A DNA stretch of 64,000 bases from positions 1,798,001-1,862,000 of the forward strand of contig JASGKF010000001.1 in NCBI GenBank assembly GCA_047600765.1, given 5' to 3'. The position numbers and the translations under genes were made by a program. The DNA is from Viridibacterium sp047600765 (lineage in GTDB: Bacteria; Pseudomonadota; Gammaproteobacteria; Burkholderiales; Rhodocyclaceae). Shown in pieces: positions 48,864 through 57,878 of the stretch. The stretch's first letter is position 1, and each line of letters begins with the position of its first letter. The notes under the pieces are model-generated. The model ran no database searches. It was given only the letters and a program-made list of their open reading frames with translations, and was not told the DNA's origin.

Positions 48864-49226
48864 GTTGAGTTCTCCCGCCAGGGTTCTGGTCCGTTGCAGT
48901 CAGCCGGAAAATTCCGACTGCCCACAAGCTCTATAACGAACCATTTCGCGAAAGGTTTAAAGCGGAATCTCGCGTGTGATGCAAACCCTGTCACGCCTGA
49001 TGAAACCCCTTAGCAACCCGCCGCAAAGCCTTGCGGTGCAACAATCTTGAGGAATCATGCGCCTCGTGGGCACACAAGGCTGGAACTATGCCCCGAGGTT
49101 CGTGACGCTTGCCCGAAAGTCTGATGACAAGGGGATGAAAGACGGACGATGAGCGTATCGCCAAGGCGATGAACGGTCGTCGTTGAAGTGCATGGAAAGC
49201 TGCGGCGCCTTGCACGCCGCAACCGG
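48864..49226. other. Intergenic region with a possible gene remnant
   Basis: About 360 bases without an intact gene. It contains a 31-codon frame (49057-49152) that begins like a DUF72 protein. It also includes promoter regions for flanking minus-strand genes. Nothing else is clear. Confidence 0.4.
49057..49152 (+). pseudogene. Possible remnant of a DUF72-family gene
   Basis: The frame starts with MRLVGTQGWNYA, the standard opening of DUF72 proteins (V-G-T-x-G-W-x-Y), then loses similarity and stops after 31 codons. It has a ribosome-like gagga upstream. This looks like the truncated 5' end of a decayed gene, but chance is possible because only about 11 residues match. Confidence 0.3.
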
Positions 49227-49850
49227 TCAGTGCTTGCCTTTGGCGGCAGACAGTTCGATGAAGCGCGTGCGATCCATCTCGAAGCGGTTGCGGATGGCTT
49301 CGATGTCACGCTGCTTGCTGTCGATGACCGAGCGGGTGGCGGCGAGTTCGCCGGTGTTGGTCACCAGGTCTTCGGCCACGTCACGCGGAATCTGGCCCGT
49401 TGCAGGCTTGAGCTTTTCGAGCGCAGTGCGCTTGGTCATCAAGTCAGTTTCCAGCGCGCGGGCGCGCTTGAGGTCGGCCTCGACACTGGCGATCTCGCGG
49501 TCACGGCGGGCGTCGATCTCTTCGACGCGGGCGTAGCTGTCGAGCAGCACACGATCGCGGCGCTTGGCTTCAGCTTCGCGGATGGCACGCTCACGCGCAG
49601 CCTTGAGTTCGGCGTCGTACTTGGCACGCTGCTCGGCCGTCATCGGTGCAGCGATTTCGCGCACCGCGCGGCCGGAGCCGGAGAGTTCGGTGTAAGCACG
49701 GTCGTAACAGACTTGCGGCAGGGTATCGCCACAGATCTTGCGACCGTTGTTGTCCGCGCAGCAGTAGGTACGCGCCGGCGCTGAGCCCTGCGCATAGGCG
49801 CCACCTGCAAAAAAGGCCAGGACTGCAAGACTCCACCAGTGCTTGGGCAT
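49227..49850 (-). CDS. Secreted coiled-coil protein, DUF4124-like N-terminus
   Basis: A 207-residue secreted protein with a signal peptide (ending GGAYAQ), then a cysteine-rich start (YCCADNNGRKICGDTLPQVCY) that resembles a DUF4124-like domain. The rest is strongly charged and predicted to be coiled coil (about residues 70-205). Periplasmic scaffold-type proteins look like this. It is immediately upstream of pyrE on the same strand, 12 bases apart, but is probably unrelated in role. Confidence 0.65.
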   Translation of the reverse strand: MPKHWWSLAVLAFFAGGAYAQGSAPARTYCCADNNGRKICGDTLPQVCYDRAYTELSGSGRAVREIAAPMTAEQRAKYDAELKAARERAIREAEAKRRDRVLLDSYARVEEIDARRDREIASVEADLKRARALETDLMTKRTALEKLKPATGQIPRDVAEDLVTNTGELAATRSVIDSKQRDIEAIRNRFEMDRTRFIELSAAKGKH

Positions 49851-49862
49851 CGGTTTTCTCTC

Positions 49863-50501
49863 TCAGGCAACACCGTAGGTGTCGCGGTAACGCTGCACGG
49901 CTTCCAGTTGTGCCGCCATCTGCGGGCTGTCGGCCAGGAATCCCAACAAGTCGGTGAGGCTGGCCACAGCCACCACCGGTACACCGAAAGAATCACGCAC
50001 TTCCTGCACGGCACTCTTGTCGCCCGTGCCACGTTCCATGCGGTCCAGCGCGATCACGACACCTGCCAGTTCGGCACCTGCCGCACGGATGATCTCGACC
50101 GATTCACGCACCGAAGTCCCTGCCGAGATCACGTCGTCGAGCACCAGCACGCGGCCCTTGAGGGGTGCGCCAACGAGGGTGCCGCCTTCGCCGTGATCCT
50201 TGGCTTCCTTGCGGTTGAAACAGAATGGCAGATTGACGCCTTGCGCGGCAAGCTGCATGGCCGTGCCTGCGACAAGCGGGATGCCCTTGTAGGCCGGGCC
50301 GAACAGGGTATCGACCGCCAGGCCGCTGTCGCGGATGGCACGTGCGTAGTAACCACAGAGTTCGCCGAATGATTCACCATCATCAAACAACGCACTATTG
50401 AAGAAATAGGGTGACAGGCGACCTGCCTTGGTCTTGAACTCGCCGAAACGCAACACACCCTTGCGGACCGCAAGGCCCAGAAACTCACGACTAAAATGCA
50501 C
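49863..50501 (-). CDS. pyrE: Orotate phosphoribosyltransferase
   Basis: A 212-residue enzyme of pyrimidine synthesis that joins orotate to PRPP. The FGEFKTKAGRLSPYFFN segment and the PRPP-binding motif VLVLDDVISAGTS are diagnostic, and RKEAKDHGEGG matches the catalytic loop. The GTG at 50501 gives the typical length. Upstream ATG candidates would overlap the divergent xthA promoter. It is separated from xthA by 28 bases, so the two promoters overlap. Confidence 0.92.
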   Translation of the reverse strand: MHFSREFLGLAVRKGVLRFGEFKTKAGRLSPYFFNSALFDDGESFGELCGYYARAIRDSGLAVDTLFGPAYKGIPLVAGTAMQLAAQGVNLPFCFNRKEAKDHGEGGTLVGAPLKGRVLVLDDVISAGTSVRESVEIIRAAGAELAGVVIALDRMERGTGDKSAVQEVRDSFGVPVVAVASLTDLLGFLADSPQMAAQLEAVQRYRDTYGVA

Positions 50502-50529
50502 GATCAATCTTTCTGATGGGATTTGCCCG

Positions 50530-51315
50530 ATGTTACGCGTCATCACTGCCAACCTCAACGGCATCCGCTCCGCTTCCACCAAGGGTTTCTTCGAGTGGTT
50601 GCCGGCCCAGAACGCCGATGTCGTCTGCCTGCAGGAGGTCAAAGCGCAGGAGGCCGACCTGACTGCCGACATGCTCAACCCGGCCGGTTACACGGGCCAT
50701 TTCTTCTGCGCCGAAAAGCGTGGCTACAGCGGCGTGGCACTCTACGTGCGCCAGCCCGGCGCCATCTCGCGCGGCATCGATAATGCCGAGTTCGATGCCG
50801 AAGGCCGCTACATCCAGACCGATTTCGATCATGGTGACAAGAAACTGACGGTCGTGTCCCTCTACATGCCCTCAGGGTCAAGCGGCGAAGAGCGCCAGCA
50901 AGCCAAGTTCCGTTTCATGGACCTGTTCTACCCGCGTCTCGCCGCGCTGCACGCCAGCGGCCGCGAAGTCATCGTCTGCGCCGACTGGAACATCGCGCAC
51001 CAGGAGATCGACCTCAAGAACTGGAAGAGCAACCAGAAGAACTCTGGCTTCCTGCCCGAAGAGCGCGCCTGGATGACGCGCGTGCAGGACGAGCTGGGCT
51101 GGGTCGACGTATACCGCCAGCTGCATCCCGAGACGACGGGCGACAGCTACACCTGGTGGTCGAACCGTGGTCAGGCTTGGGCCAATAACGTGGGGTGGCG
51201 GCTTGATTACCAGCTGACCACGCCGGGCATCGCGGCCAAGGTGAAAGCCTGTTCGGTCTACAAGGATCAGCGCTTCTCGGACCACGCGCCGCTGATCGTC
51301 AACTACGCGATCTGA
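50530..51315 (+). CDS. xthA: Exodeoxyribonuclease III
   Basis: A 261-residue AP endonuclease/3'-exonuclease of the Exo III family. Motifs are TANLNGIRSA, LQEVKAQ (catalytic Glu), GYSGVALY, DWNIAH and the C-terminal SDHAPL with the catalytic His. It removes 3'-blocks and AP sites in base-excision repair. It is transcribed away from pyrE and ends at a large inverted repeat that likely terminates transcription. Confidence 0.93.
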   Translation: MLRVITANLNGIRSASTKGFFEWLPAQNADVVCLQEVKAQEADLTADMLNPAGYTGHFFCAEKRGYSGVALYVRQPGAISRGIDNAEFDAEGRYIQTDFDHGDKKLTVVSLYMPSGSSGEERQQAKFRFMDLFYPRLAALHASGREVIVCADWNIAHQEIDLKNWKSNQKNSGFLPEERAWMTRVQDELGWVDVYRQLHPETTGDSYTWWSNRGQAWANNVGWRLDYQLTTPGIAAKVKACSVYKDQRFSDHAPLIVNYAI

Positions 51316-51329
51316 GCCAGCCCGACACG

Positions 51330-51435
51330 AAAAAGCCCTGAAACGAGGGGCTGGCAAGGCGCGCCGACGAAGACAGTACATCGTCCGTACGGCAAGGCGG
51401 CGCAACGCCGCCAGAGCCTCGTTTCAGGGCTTTTT
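51330..51435. terminator. Bidirectional terminator with 19-base exact inverted repeat
   Basis: aaaaagccctgaaacgagg (51330-51348) and its exact complement (51417-51435) enclose a GC-rich region with internal stems (ggcaaggcgcgcc, ggcggcgcaacgccgcc). Each side ends with an A/T run, so it can terminate from both directions: xthA on plus and the HD-GYP gene on minus. It overlaps the HD-GYP gene's last 12 bases. Confidence 0.75.
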
Positions 51436-52542
51436 CCGGCACCAGATCTGTTCGAAGTTGAGCCCGACCAAGGCCTTGTCGAGCGGCATCACAGCCGCTA
51501 CGCCACAGCCGGGCTCGTCGGTCTTGCGCTGCACCGGCTCCAGGAAAGGCATGCCCTTGCTGTTGATGAGGCCCATCACCAGCGGTGACTTGGCAGTTGG
51601 GCCGCGCATGTACACCACGCCGATTTCACCATTGACGAGTTTGACCAGGGTGCCGGGCGGGTAGATGCCAACCTCCTTGACCAGCATGCCGGGCCAGGGA
51701 TTGGCCGGGTTCTGGCCCAGCTTGGTGAACAGGATCTTCGTTGCCTCGCTGCCCACCACGGGTTTGCGGTAGGCGCGCGGGCTCAGTTTGGCGGCGAAGA
51801 TGTCGCAGGCGTTGATGAGCAGGGCCAGTTCGCTGGGGTTCTTCACATGGCGCGGGTAGCCCGTGCCGTCCGGCAATTCGTGGTGTTCGAGCACCGCACG
51901 CAGCCATTCGTTGTCATCCACACGGCAGGCCATCAGGGCCTTGGCGCTCTCGGCCGGGTGGTCGTTGATGCGCGCGCGCTGCTCGGCCGTCGGATTTTCC
52001 TTCTGGTTGCGCAGGGTCAGCTGCAGGTCGATCATCGCGATGTTCATGGTCAGCGCGGCGCACAGCATGGTCTCGCGCTTGTCGTCGTCCCAGCCGGCGC
52101 GGCGCGCCAGCAGACAGGCCAGCACCGCCGTATGCATGCTGTGGGCAATCGGGTAGTTGCGGTGTTCAAGGACCTGCATCGCGGCGATCGCCAGATCGGG
52201 GCTGCGCTGTGCGAGCTGGTTGACCTGCTCGACGAGGTTGCGCACCTCGCCCACGAAACTGCCATCGCGCGGCCGCGCCTCCAGCAGCCAGGCCAGGCGA
52301 GCCTGCACGGCTTCCATCAGGTACATGGGGTCGTAGACCGCGACGCGTGTCTTGCTCTCGTGCGCCCGGTATTCGGCGGCGTCGACATACATGCCGCGCT
52401 CCAGCAACTCCTCGCGCTGCACTTCACTCTGCAATACGTAGCCCTTGCGCAGGAGCAAGGTGCCACCGGCCTCCAGCACGTCCCACGGCAGGGCCTCACC
52501 CAGTTTGAGCTGATCCGGCTGCAGTTTGTGGAGTTCGGCCAT
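51424..52542 (-). CDS. HD-GYP domain protein with degenerate HD motif
   Basis: A 372-residue cytoplasmic protein. Residues about 125-245 form an HD-GYP-like domain, with HHELPDGTGYP (His221, Gly228, Tyr229, Pro230) and INDHPAESA. The expected His-Asp pair of the metal site reads TMNIAM (Met166-Asn167), and the typical first-helix HS block is present (AHSMHTAV). Loss of the H-D pair suggests it no longer cleaves cyclic di-GMP but may bind it. The C-terminal about 100 residues are of unknown fold. The ATG at 52542 is preceded by gggga. Confidence 0.75.
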   Translation of the reverse strand: MAELHKLQPDQLKLGEALPWDVLEAGGTLLLRKGYVLQSEVQREELLERGMYVDAAEYRAHESKTRVAVYDPMYLMEAVQARLAWLLEARPRDGSFVGEVRNLVEQVNQLAQRSPDLAIAAMQVLEHRNYPIAHSMHTAVLACLLARRAGWDDDKRETMLCAALTMNIAMIDLQLTLRNQKENPTAEQRARINDHPAESAKALMACRVDDNEWLRAVLEHHELPDGTGYPRHVKNPSELALLINACDIFAAKLSPRAYRKPVVGSEATKILFTKLGQNPANPWPGMLVKEVGIYPPGTLVKLVNGEIGVVYMRGPTAKSPLVMGLINSKGMPFLEPVQRKTDEPGCGVAAVMPLDKALVGLNFEQIWCRKKP

Positions 52543-52563
52543 CTCCCCTTTACGACTAAAGTG

Positions 52564-53469
52564 CTAAGTGGCTTGAACCCGGCGCGTGGCGACGAAGATG
52601 CCGCCAAGTATCAGCAACATGCCGGCAAAGTGGTACGCCTGCGGCGCTTCGCCGAGGAACAGTGCCGACAGCAGGGGCGTCGCGACCGGCATCACATGGA
52701 TGTACAGGCCCGCCACCGTGCCACCGACCTGTGCGACCGCCCGGTTCCAGAACACGTAGCCGAGGAAGCCCGGGAAAATTCCGGTGTAGGCAATACCAGC
52801 CAGCGACGCGGCCGAAACATGGATGTGACGCCCGCCCAGCATCTCGTGCAAGTAGAACGGCAGCAGGCAGACGAGGCCCACCACCGTCAGGCTGGCCAGC
52901 AAGGCCGCCGGATGCAGCCCTGCCGGGCGGAACTGCAGCAGCACCGTGTAGCCCGCCCAAGCCAGCACAGCGGCCATCACCCAAAGGTCACCCGGGTTGA
53001 AAACAAGTTTCGCCAACCGTGCCGGCTCTCCGTGCGCCACGATGATGAGGACACCGAGCAGCGACAAGGCCACACCGGCGCTCTCACCACTACGCAGGCG
53101 CTTGCCGAGGAAGGCCCAGGACAAGCCGATGATGACGATGGGGATGAAGGAATTGAGCAGCACGCCATTGGTGGCCGTGGTGGTCTGCAGGCCCAGGTAG
53201 GCCAACGTGTTGTAGCCGGCTATACCGAGCAGGCCTAACAGGCACAGGACGCCCCAGTGAGACCGCCAGGCTGGCCTCAGCTGCGCCCGATGCGGCCAGG
53301 CCAGCGGCAGCACGCAGACGAAGGCGATGACCCAGCGCCAGAACGCCAGGGCCACGGGCGGCACCTCGCCGCGGAAGCCACGGCCCACAACCCAGTTCCC
53401 CGACCAGAACAACACGGTCAGCAACAGCAAGATCCAGGGCCGGTCAAAACGGGCGATCAGTGAGCGCAT
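52564..53469 (-). CDS. EamA/DMT-family membrane transporter
   Basis: A 301-residue protein with ten membrane helices in two EamA repeats. It begins RPWILLLLTVLFWSGNWVVGRG and the second repeat is LWVMAAVLAWAGYTVLLQF. DMT exporters move metabolites, drugs or sugar nucleotides, and the substrate is not evident here. The ATG at 53469 is chosen because an upstream extension has no ribosome site. It is divergent from the TSUP gene. Confidence 0.82.
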   Translation of the reverse strand: MRSLIARFDRPWILLLLTVLFWSGNWVVGRGFRGEVPPVALAFWRWVIAFVCVLPLAWPHRAQLRPAWRSHWGVLCLLGLLGIAGYNTLAYLGLQTTTATNGVLLNSFIPIVIIGLSWAFLGKRLRSGESAGVALSLLGVLIIVAHGEPARLAKLVFNPGDLWVMAAVLAWAGYTVLLQFRPAGLHPAALLASLTVVGLVCLLPFYLHEMLGGRHIHVSAASLAGIAYTGIFPGFLGYVFWNRAVAQVGGTVAGLYIHVMPVATPLLSALFLGEAPQAYHFAGMLLILGGIFVATRRVQAT

Positions 53470-53594
53470 GCAGGGATGATAGCCCCCACTGGTGACGGCC
53501 AGAAACGATAAAATCGCCAGGCCTGCTCCCCAACGCCCCCACACGCCCCAGCGCCCCGCAGTCCTTACGAGGCGACCCGCGCCGTACCCCGCCC

Positions 53595-54368
53595 ATGCCG
53601 ACCGAACTCCTTGTACTGCTCCCCATCGCCTTCATCGCCGGCGCCATCAACGCGGCCGTCGGCGGCGGTGGCCTGATCCTCGTGCCCGGCCTCTATGCCA
53701 CCCTGCCCACGGCCCTGCCGGCACAGCTGATGGGCACCGACAAGCTGGCCTCGATCTTCGGCCACGCCACCTCGATGCGGCACTACGCCCTGCGCATGGA
53801 TCTGCCCTGGAAACTGCTGTGGCGCGCTGCGGCCGCTGCCTTCATCGGCGCGCTGGTCGGCGTCAGCCTCATGAGCCTGGTGCCCGGCAGCTGGATGCGG
53901 CCCATCGTCATCGTCGTGCTGGCCGTCATGCTCGCCTACACCTGGTTCCGCCCCCAGTTCGGCCAGCAGGACGAAAGCCGCGAGATCACCCCCGTCGAAC
54001 TGCGGCGCGGCTTGCTGCTGGGCTTCGTCATCGGCTTCTACGACGGCTTCATCGGCCCCGGCACTGGCAGCTTCCTGCTGTTCCTGTTCGTGCGCTGCTT
54101 CCACTTCGACTTCCTGCGCGCCACCGCCTGCGCCAAGGTCGTCAACTTCGGCACCAACCTCGCTGCGCTGGCCTTCCTCATCCCCACCGGCATGGTCTTC
54201 TACCACTACGCCATCCCCATGGGCATCGCCAGCATCGCCGGCGCCATGCTCGGCGCACGGCTGGCCATGAAGGGCGGCAACCAGTGGATCCGCCGCCTGT
54301 TCCTCATCCTCGCCATCAGCCTGCTCGCCAAGCTGTGCTGGGAGACCCTGAAACCTTTCCTGGGCTGA
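53595..54368 (+). CDS. TSUP (TauE/SafE) family transporter
   Basis: A 257-residue protein with eight membrane helices in the TSUP pattern, including the paired motifs AFIAGAINAAVGGGGLI and FVIGFYDGFIGPGTG. Such proteins export sulfite or sulfoacetate or take up related anions. Substrate cannot be told. It is divergent from the EamA gene, with 125 bases between them. Confidence 0.83.
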   Translation: MPTELLVLLPIAFIAGAINAAVGGGGLILVPGLYATLPTALPAQLMGTDKLASIFGHATSMRHYALRMDLPWKLLWRAAAAAFIGALVGVSLMSLVPGSWMRPIVIVVLAVMLAYTWFRPQFGQQDESREITPVELRRGLLLGFVIGFYDGFIGPGTGSFLLFLFVRCFHFDFLRATACAKVVNFGTNLAALAFLIPTGMVFYHYAIPMGIASIAGAMLGARLAMKGGNQWIRRLFLILAISLLAKLCWETLKPFLG

Positions 54369-54446
54369 ACACCCGCAGCCCATCCCACATCAAGCTCGCA
54401 TACACTGATGTCGTAAATTCCAGCTTCCACACACCGCTGATCTTCG

Positions 54447-55238
54447 ATGAAGCACGTCCGCGCACTCGCCACGCTGCTCCTGTTCTGCGCCGCTACCCAG
54501 CCACTGGCGGCGGAAGAGATCCGCGTGAACGTCACGGATGCGCTCCGTGACTACCAACCGGCCGTGGAAGCGTTGCTGCGCGAAGCCGGCTTTCAACCCA
54601 GCACACGTCTTTATCCCTCCGAACGCAGCATACGCATGCTCGAAGCCGGCGATATCGACATCGAAGCCTTCCGCATACCCAGTGGCGTGCAGGCGCTGGG
54701 CAAGCGTGTGCGCCTCGTCGGCCCGGCCGCTTGCGCGTCGCTGCTGGCCTTTGTAAGAGCCGACTCCGACTGGAAGTCAGTACCGGGCCAACTGCCCGCA
54801 CACAGAATTGGCGTCATGCTTGGTAGTCGCGCAGCCGAAGAGGCCGCACTCAGGCAGTTCGGCCCCGACTTCAAACGTGTCACCACGCCAGCCCAGTTGT
54901 TCCAGATGCTTGCTGCCGACCGTATCGACATGGCTTTGGAATTCGACAGCATCGGTTTTGCGCAGATCCATGCATTGCAGCTGGATGGTCAGCTCCGCGC
55001 CCTGCACCCACCCGTCCGCTTTATTCAGGCCTACCTTGCGCTGCGCCAGCATCATGATGACTGGGGGCCGCGCATCGACAAGGCACTGGCTCGCATGCTC
55101 GCCGATGGTCGCTGGCTCAAAGCCATGGCGGCCGTCGAACAGGCCCGGCAATTTCCGCAGGGCATGACCACGGATTGCCTCAGACCCGCAACGAAGCCGA
55201 CCAGCAAGCCAGTCAAAAAACCCGCTCCACCAGGGTGA
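54447..55238 (+). CDS. Periplasmic solute-binding-like protein (SBP family 3-like)
   Basis: A 263-residue protein with a signal peptide (ending PLAA) and an extracellular solute-binding-type core: DYQPAVEALLREAGF, DIDIEAFRIP, LVGPAACASLLAFV and RIGVMLGSRAA. A Lys/Pro-rich tail follows. It is more than half identical by eye to the protein at 56276, so they are paralogues. No transporter genes are nearby, so it may act as a sensor or enzyme-like binding protein. Ligand unknown. Confidence 0.75.
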   Translation: MKHVRALATLLLFCAATQPLAAEEIRVNVTDALRDYQPAVEALLREAGFQPSTRLYPSERSIRMLEAGDIDIEAFRIPSGVQALGKRVRLVGPAACASLLAFVRADSDWKSVPGQLPAHRIGVMLGSRAAEEAALRQFGPDFKRVTTPAQLFQMLAADRIDMALEFDSIGFAQIHALQLDGQLRALHPPVRFIQAYLALRQHHDDWGPRIDKALARMLADGRWLKAMAAVEQARQFPQGMTTDCLRPATKPTSKPVKKPAPPG

Positions 55239-55439
55239 CGGAATGCTGAAACCAGGCGTTCGGATCAGGCCTGTTCATCTGGGCAGAATCCGTTGCTGTG
55301 GCCTACAGGAAGCATTTAACGCTCTGCGCCAGTCTGGTGTACGAGCGCAAAAACCACGCGTGTAACGTTGAATCCATAGTTCGCCAGAGGCCCTGATCAA
55401 AGGGCCCGCACAAGACAGCAACAATGGAGAGAGACAATC

Positions 55440-56222
55440 ATGCCGTTCCGTGGCCGCGCCCTGCGCGCAGCGTTCCCATTCACGATTGCTGGCGAAGAGC
55501 CCGGCATCGGTGCTGCAAAGCCCGCTGAATGGAACGACCCAACCAAACATTACCGTCCGGTCGTCGCGCGACTCCTCAACGCGAGAAAGCCGCGCAGCGT
55601 TCTTGACGCACCCAGTGGCACAGGCTGGCTGCGCGATGCACTCGATTTCCATTGCGCGGTCGACGGCATCGACCTCTTTGCCACCCAACCCGCAGGCTAT
55701 CGCAGCTTCTGGCACAAGAACCTCGATCGTGGCCTGCCTGAAACCGACGCCCGCTATGAAGCCATGGTGTGTTGCGAAGGCATCGAACACTTCGGCAACC
55801 CCGAACTCTTTTTCAGCAGCGCCCGCGAGCGTCTCGTGCCCGGCGGCATGCTGATCGTCACCACGCCCAACACCTGGTACCCCACGGCCAGACTGCAGTA
55901 CCTGTTGCGCGGCTTCTTCCCCAGCTTTCCCTGCCTGGCCGGAAAGATCGTCCACGGGGCGCACATGCACATCACCCCATGGTCATTCGCCCAGCTCTAC
56001 ACCTATCTGAAGCTGAGCAATTTCTCCTGCATCCGCCTGCACGCCGTGGCTGAACGCAAACCCCGCAATCTCGCCGAATGGCTGATCGGATGGCCCGCCC
56101 TGCTGTACTGCAAGTCGCGCATCCGGCGCGCCCGGACGCACGAAGAGCGGGACTTCTGGCAACAGGCCGGCTCCGCGCAATCCCTGTTCGGGCGCCGACT
56201 GGTGGTCTCGGCCATTGCCTGA
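55440..56222 (+). CDS. Class I SAM-dependent methyltransferase
   Basis: A 260-residue methyltransferase. The SAM motif I region is SVLDAPSGTGWLRDAL, followed by an acidic motif II (VDGIDLFAT) and FEHFGNPELF-like motif (EGIEHFGNPELFF). The C-terminal about 90 residues are Arg-rich with a weak hydrophobic segment. Ribosome site ggagag precedes the ATG. It lies between two paralogous periplasmic proteins without a clear functional link. Substrate unknown. Confidence 0.75.
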   Translation: MPFRGRALRAAFPFTIAGEEPGIGAAKPAEWNDPTKHYRPVVARLLNARKPRSVLDAPSGTGWLRDALDFHCAVDGIDLFATQPAGYRSFWHKNLDRGLPETDARYEAMVCCEGIEHFGNPELFFSSARERLVPGGMLIVTTPNTWYPTARLQYLLRGFFPSFPCLAGKIVHGAHMHITPWSFAQLYTYLKLSNFSCIRLHAVAERKPRNLAEWLIGWPALLYCKSRIRRARTHEERDFWQQAGSAQSLFGRRLVVSAIA

Positions 56223-56275
56223 CAAAAACCGGCGGGCGGCTTCAACCCCATGCGCGCACGGCCGTAAATGCCGTG

Positions 56276-57091
56276 ATGCAGAACGCATTCGCTCACCTCG
56301 GCCACCTCACCATCCGCACGCTCACTGCACTGATCCTGTACGGCGGTTTCACGCTGCCGCTGGCCGCGCAGGAGATCCGCGTCAGCATGTCGAACCAGCT
56401 CGGCGTCTATCAACCCGCCGTCGAAGCGCTGCTGCGCAATGCCGGCTTCCAGCCCGGCGTCAGCCTCTACCCGCCGGAACGCGGCCTGCGCATGCTCGAA
56501 AGCGGCGAAACCGACATCGAAGCTTTCCGCCAGCCCGGCGCTGTCGAGACTTTCCGCGACAAGGTGCAGCTCATCGGCCCGGCTGCCTGCGCCACCCTGC
56601 TGGCCTTCGTGCGCGTCGACCCGGCCTGGCGAACACTGCCAGCACAGCTGCCCAGCCACCGCATCGGCGTCGTACTGGGCACCCGCGTTGCGGAATCGGC
56701 TGCGCGGGAATTCGGCCCCAGCTTCAAACGTGCTGCCACCGCCACCCAGCTGTTCCGCATGCTCGACGCTGGCCGCATCGACGTGGTGCTGGATATCGAC
56801 AGCATCGGCCGGACCAAACTGCGCGAACTGCAACTCGAGCAACGCATCCACCCCCTGCCACAACCGGTCAGGACCATGCAGGCCTACCTCGTGCTGCGCA
56901 CCCACCATGCTGACTGGGGGCCACGCATCGACAGCACCCTGACCCACATGCTGGCCGATGGCCGCTGGCGGAAAGTCATGGGCGATATCGAAGCCGCCCG
57001 GCAATTTCCGCGCGGCATGGCCACCGACTGCCTCAAGCCCGCACCCGGAAACAGCGCCAAACCCGCCAGAAAAGCGGCCAAACCGCACTGA
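56276..57091 (+). CDS. Periplasmic solute-binding-like protein, paralogue
   Basis: A 271-residue secreted protein with a signal peptide (ending PLAAQ) and the same fold and motifs as the gene at 54447 (VYQPAVEALLRNAGF, ETDIEAFRQP, LIGPAACATLLAFV). It has a Lys/Ala-rich tail. The ATG at 56276 is the first in frame with a signal peptide. The two copies flank a methyltransferase gene, suggesting a duplication that kept the middle gene. No permease is nearby. Confidence 0.75.
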   Translation: MQNAFAHLGHLTIRTLTALILYGGFTLPLAAQEIRVSMSNQLGVYQPAVEALLRNAGFQPGVSLYPPERGLRMLESGETDIEAFRQPGAVETFRDKVQLIGPAACATLLAFVRVDPAWRTLPAQLPSHRIGVVLGTRVAESAAREFGPSFKRAATATQLFRMLDAGRIDVVLDIDSIGRTKLRELQLEQRIHPLPQPVRTMQAYLVLRTHHADWGPRIDSTLTHMLADGRWRKVMGDIEAARQFPRGMATDCLKPAPGNSAKPARKAAKPH

Positions 57092-57185
57092 TTTCCGCAG
57101 AAAAACCGGTTTGCCGACGAGCGCCGCACAGCGCCCGACACAATCCTCGTGCAAACTTACGCGCCTTCTGCCCGTTAACGCCTTG

Positions 57186-57821
57186 ATGCGCCGTCTGAAA
57201 TCCTCACTGCTGATCCGGCTCTCTGCCGCCTGCCTGCTGCTAGCAGCCGGCGGGTCGGCGCTCGCCGGCAACATCTACACCTTCGTCGACGAGAACGGCG
57301 TCACCAACTTCACCGACCGCAAGGACGACCCGCGCGCACGCCTCTTCTGGCGCGACCCCAACGGGCCCAAAGGCATCGAACAGGCCCGCCAGTTCGACGT
57401 GCTGCGCCGCCCACCCGGCTGGCTGATGCCACACATCGAAACCGCCGCCAACGCCCACCGCATCGAGCCCGCCCTGCTCGCCGCGCTGATCGCCGTCGAA
57501 AGCCGCTACAACCCCAAGGCCCGCTCGCCCAAGGGCGCCATGGGCCTCACCCAGCTCATGCCGCAGACCGCGCAGCGCTTCGGTGTGCGCAATGCCTACG
57601 ACGTGCAGCAGAACCTCTACGGCGGCGCCCGCTATCTCGCCTGGCTGCTCGACACTTTCGACAACGACGTCCAGCTCGCCCTCGCCGGTTTCAACGCGGG
57701 CGAAGGCGCCGTCATGAAACACGGCCGTCGCATCCCCCCTTACGCCGAAACGCAGTACTACGTACCGGCGGTGCTGGCGCAACTGCGCCTGCTGCGACGG
57801 GAAGCCAAAGAACGCCGCTGA
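57186..57821 (+). CDS. Secreted lytic transglycosylase (SLT family)
   Basis: A 211-residue secreted enzyme with a signal peptide. A DUF4124-like N-terminal segment (GNIYTFVDENGVTNFTDR) is followed by the SLT domain: the catalytic Glu105 in AVESRYNPKA, GAMGLTQLMP, and GFNAGEGAV. It cleaves peptidoglycan with formation of anhydro-muropeptides. The ATG at 57186 follows the upstream gene by about 95 bases. Membrane anchor not seen, so it is likely periplasmic. Confidence 0.85.
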   Translation: MRRLKSSLLIRLSAACLLLAAGGSALAGNIYTFVDENGVTNFTDRKDDPRARLFWRDPNGPKGIEQARQFDVLRRPPGWLMPHIETAANAHRIEPALLAALIAVESRYNPKARSPKGAMGLTQLMPQTAQRFGVRNAYDVQQNLYGGARYLAWLLDTFDNDVQLALAGFNAGEGAVMKHGRRIPPYAETQYYVPAVLAQLRLLRREAKERR

Positions 57822-57878
57822 CGCAGCGGAACTGAGCGTCGTCAAAGCCAAGTCTTCATGCCGCCCTAGACTGCAGGC

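Noticed and set aside
51847..53238. A 463-codon plus-strand frame opposite the HD-GYP and EamA genes
   Set aside because: Shadow frame spanning two real genes and their gap, rich in His and Gln.
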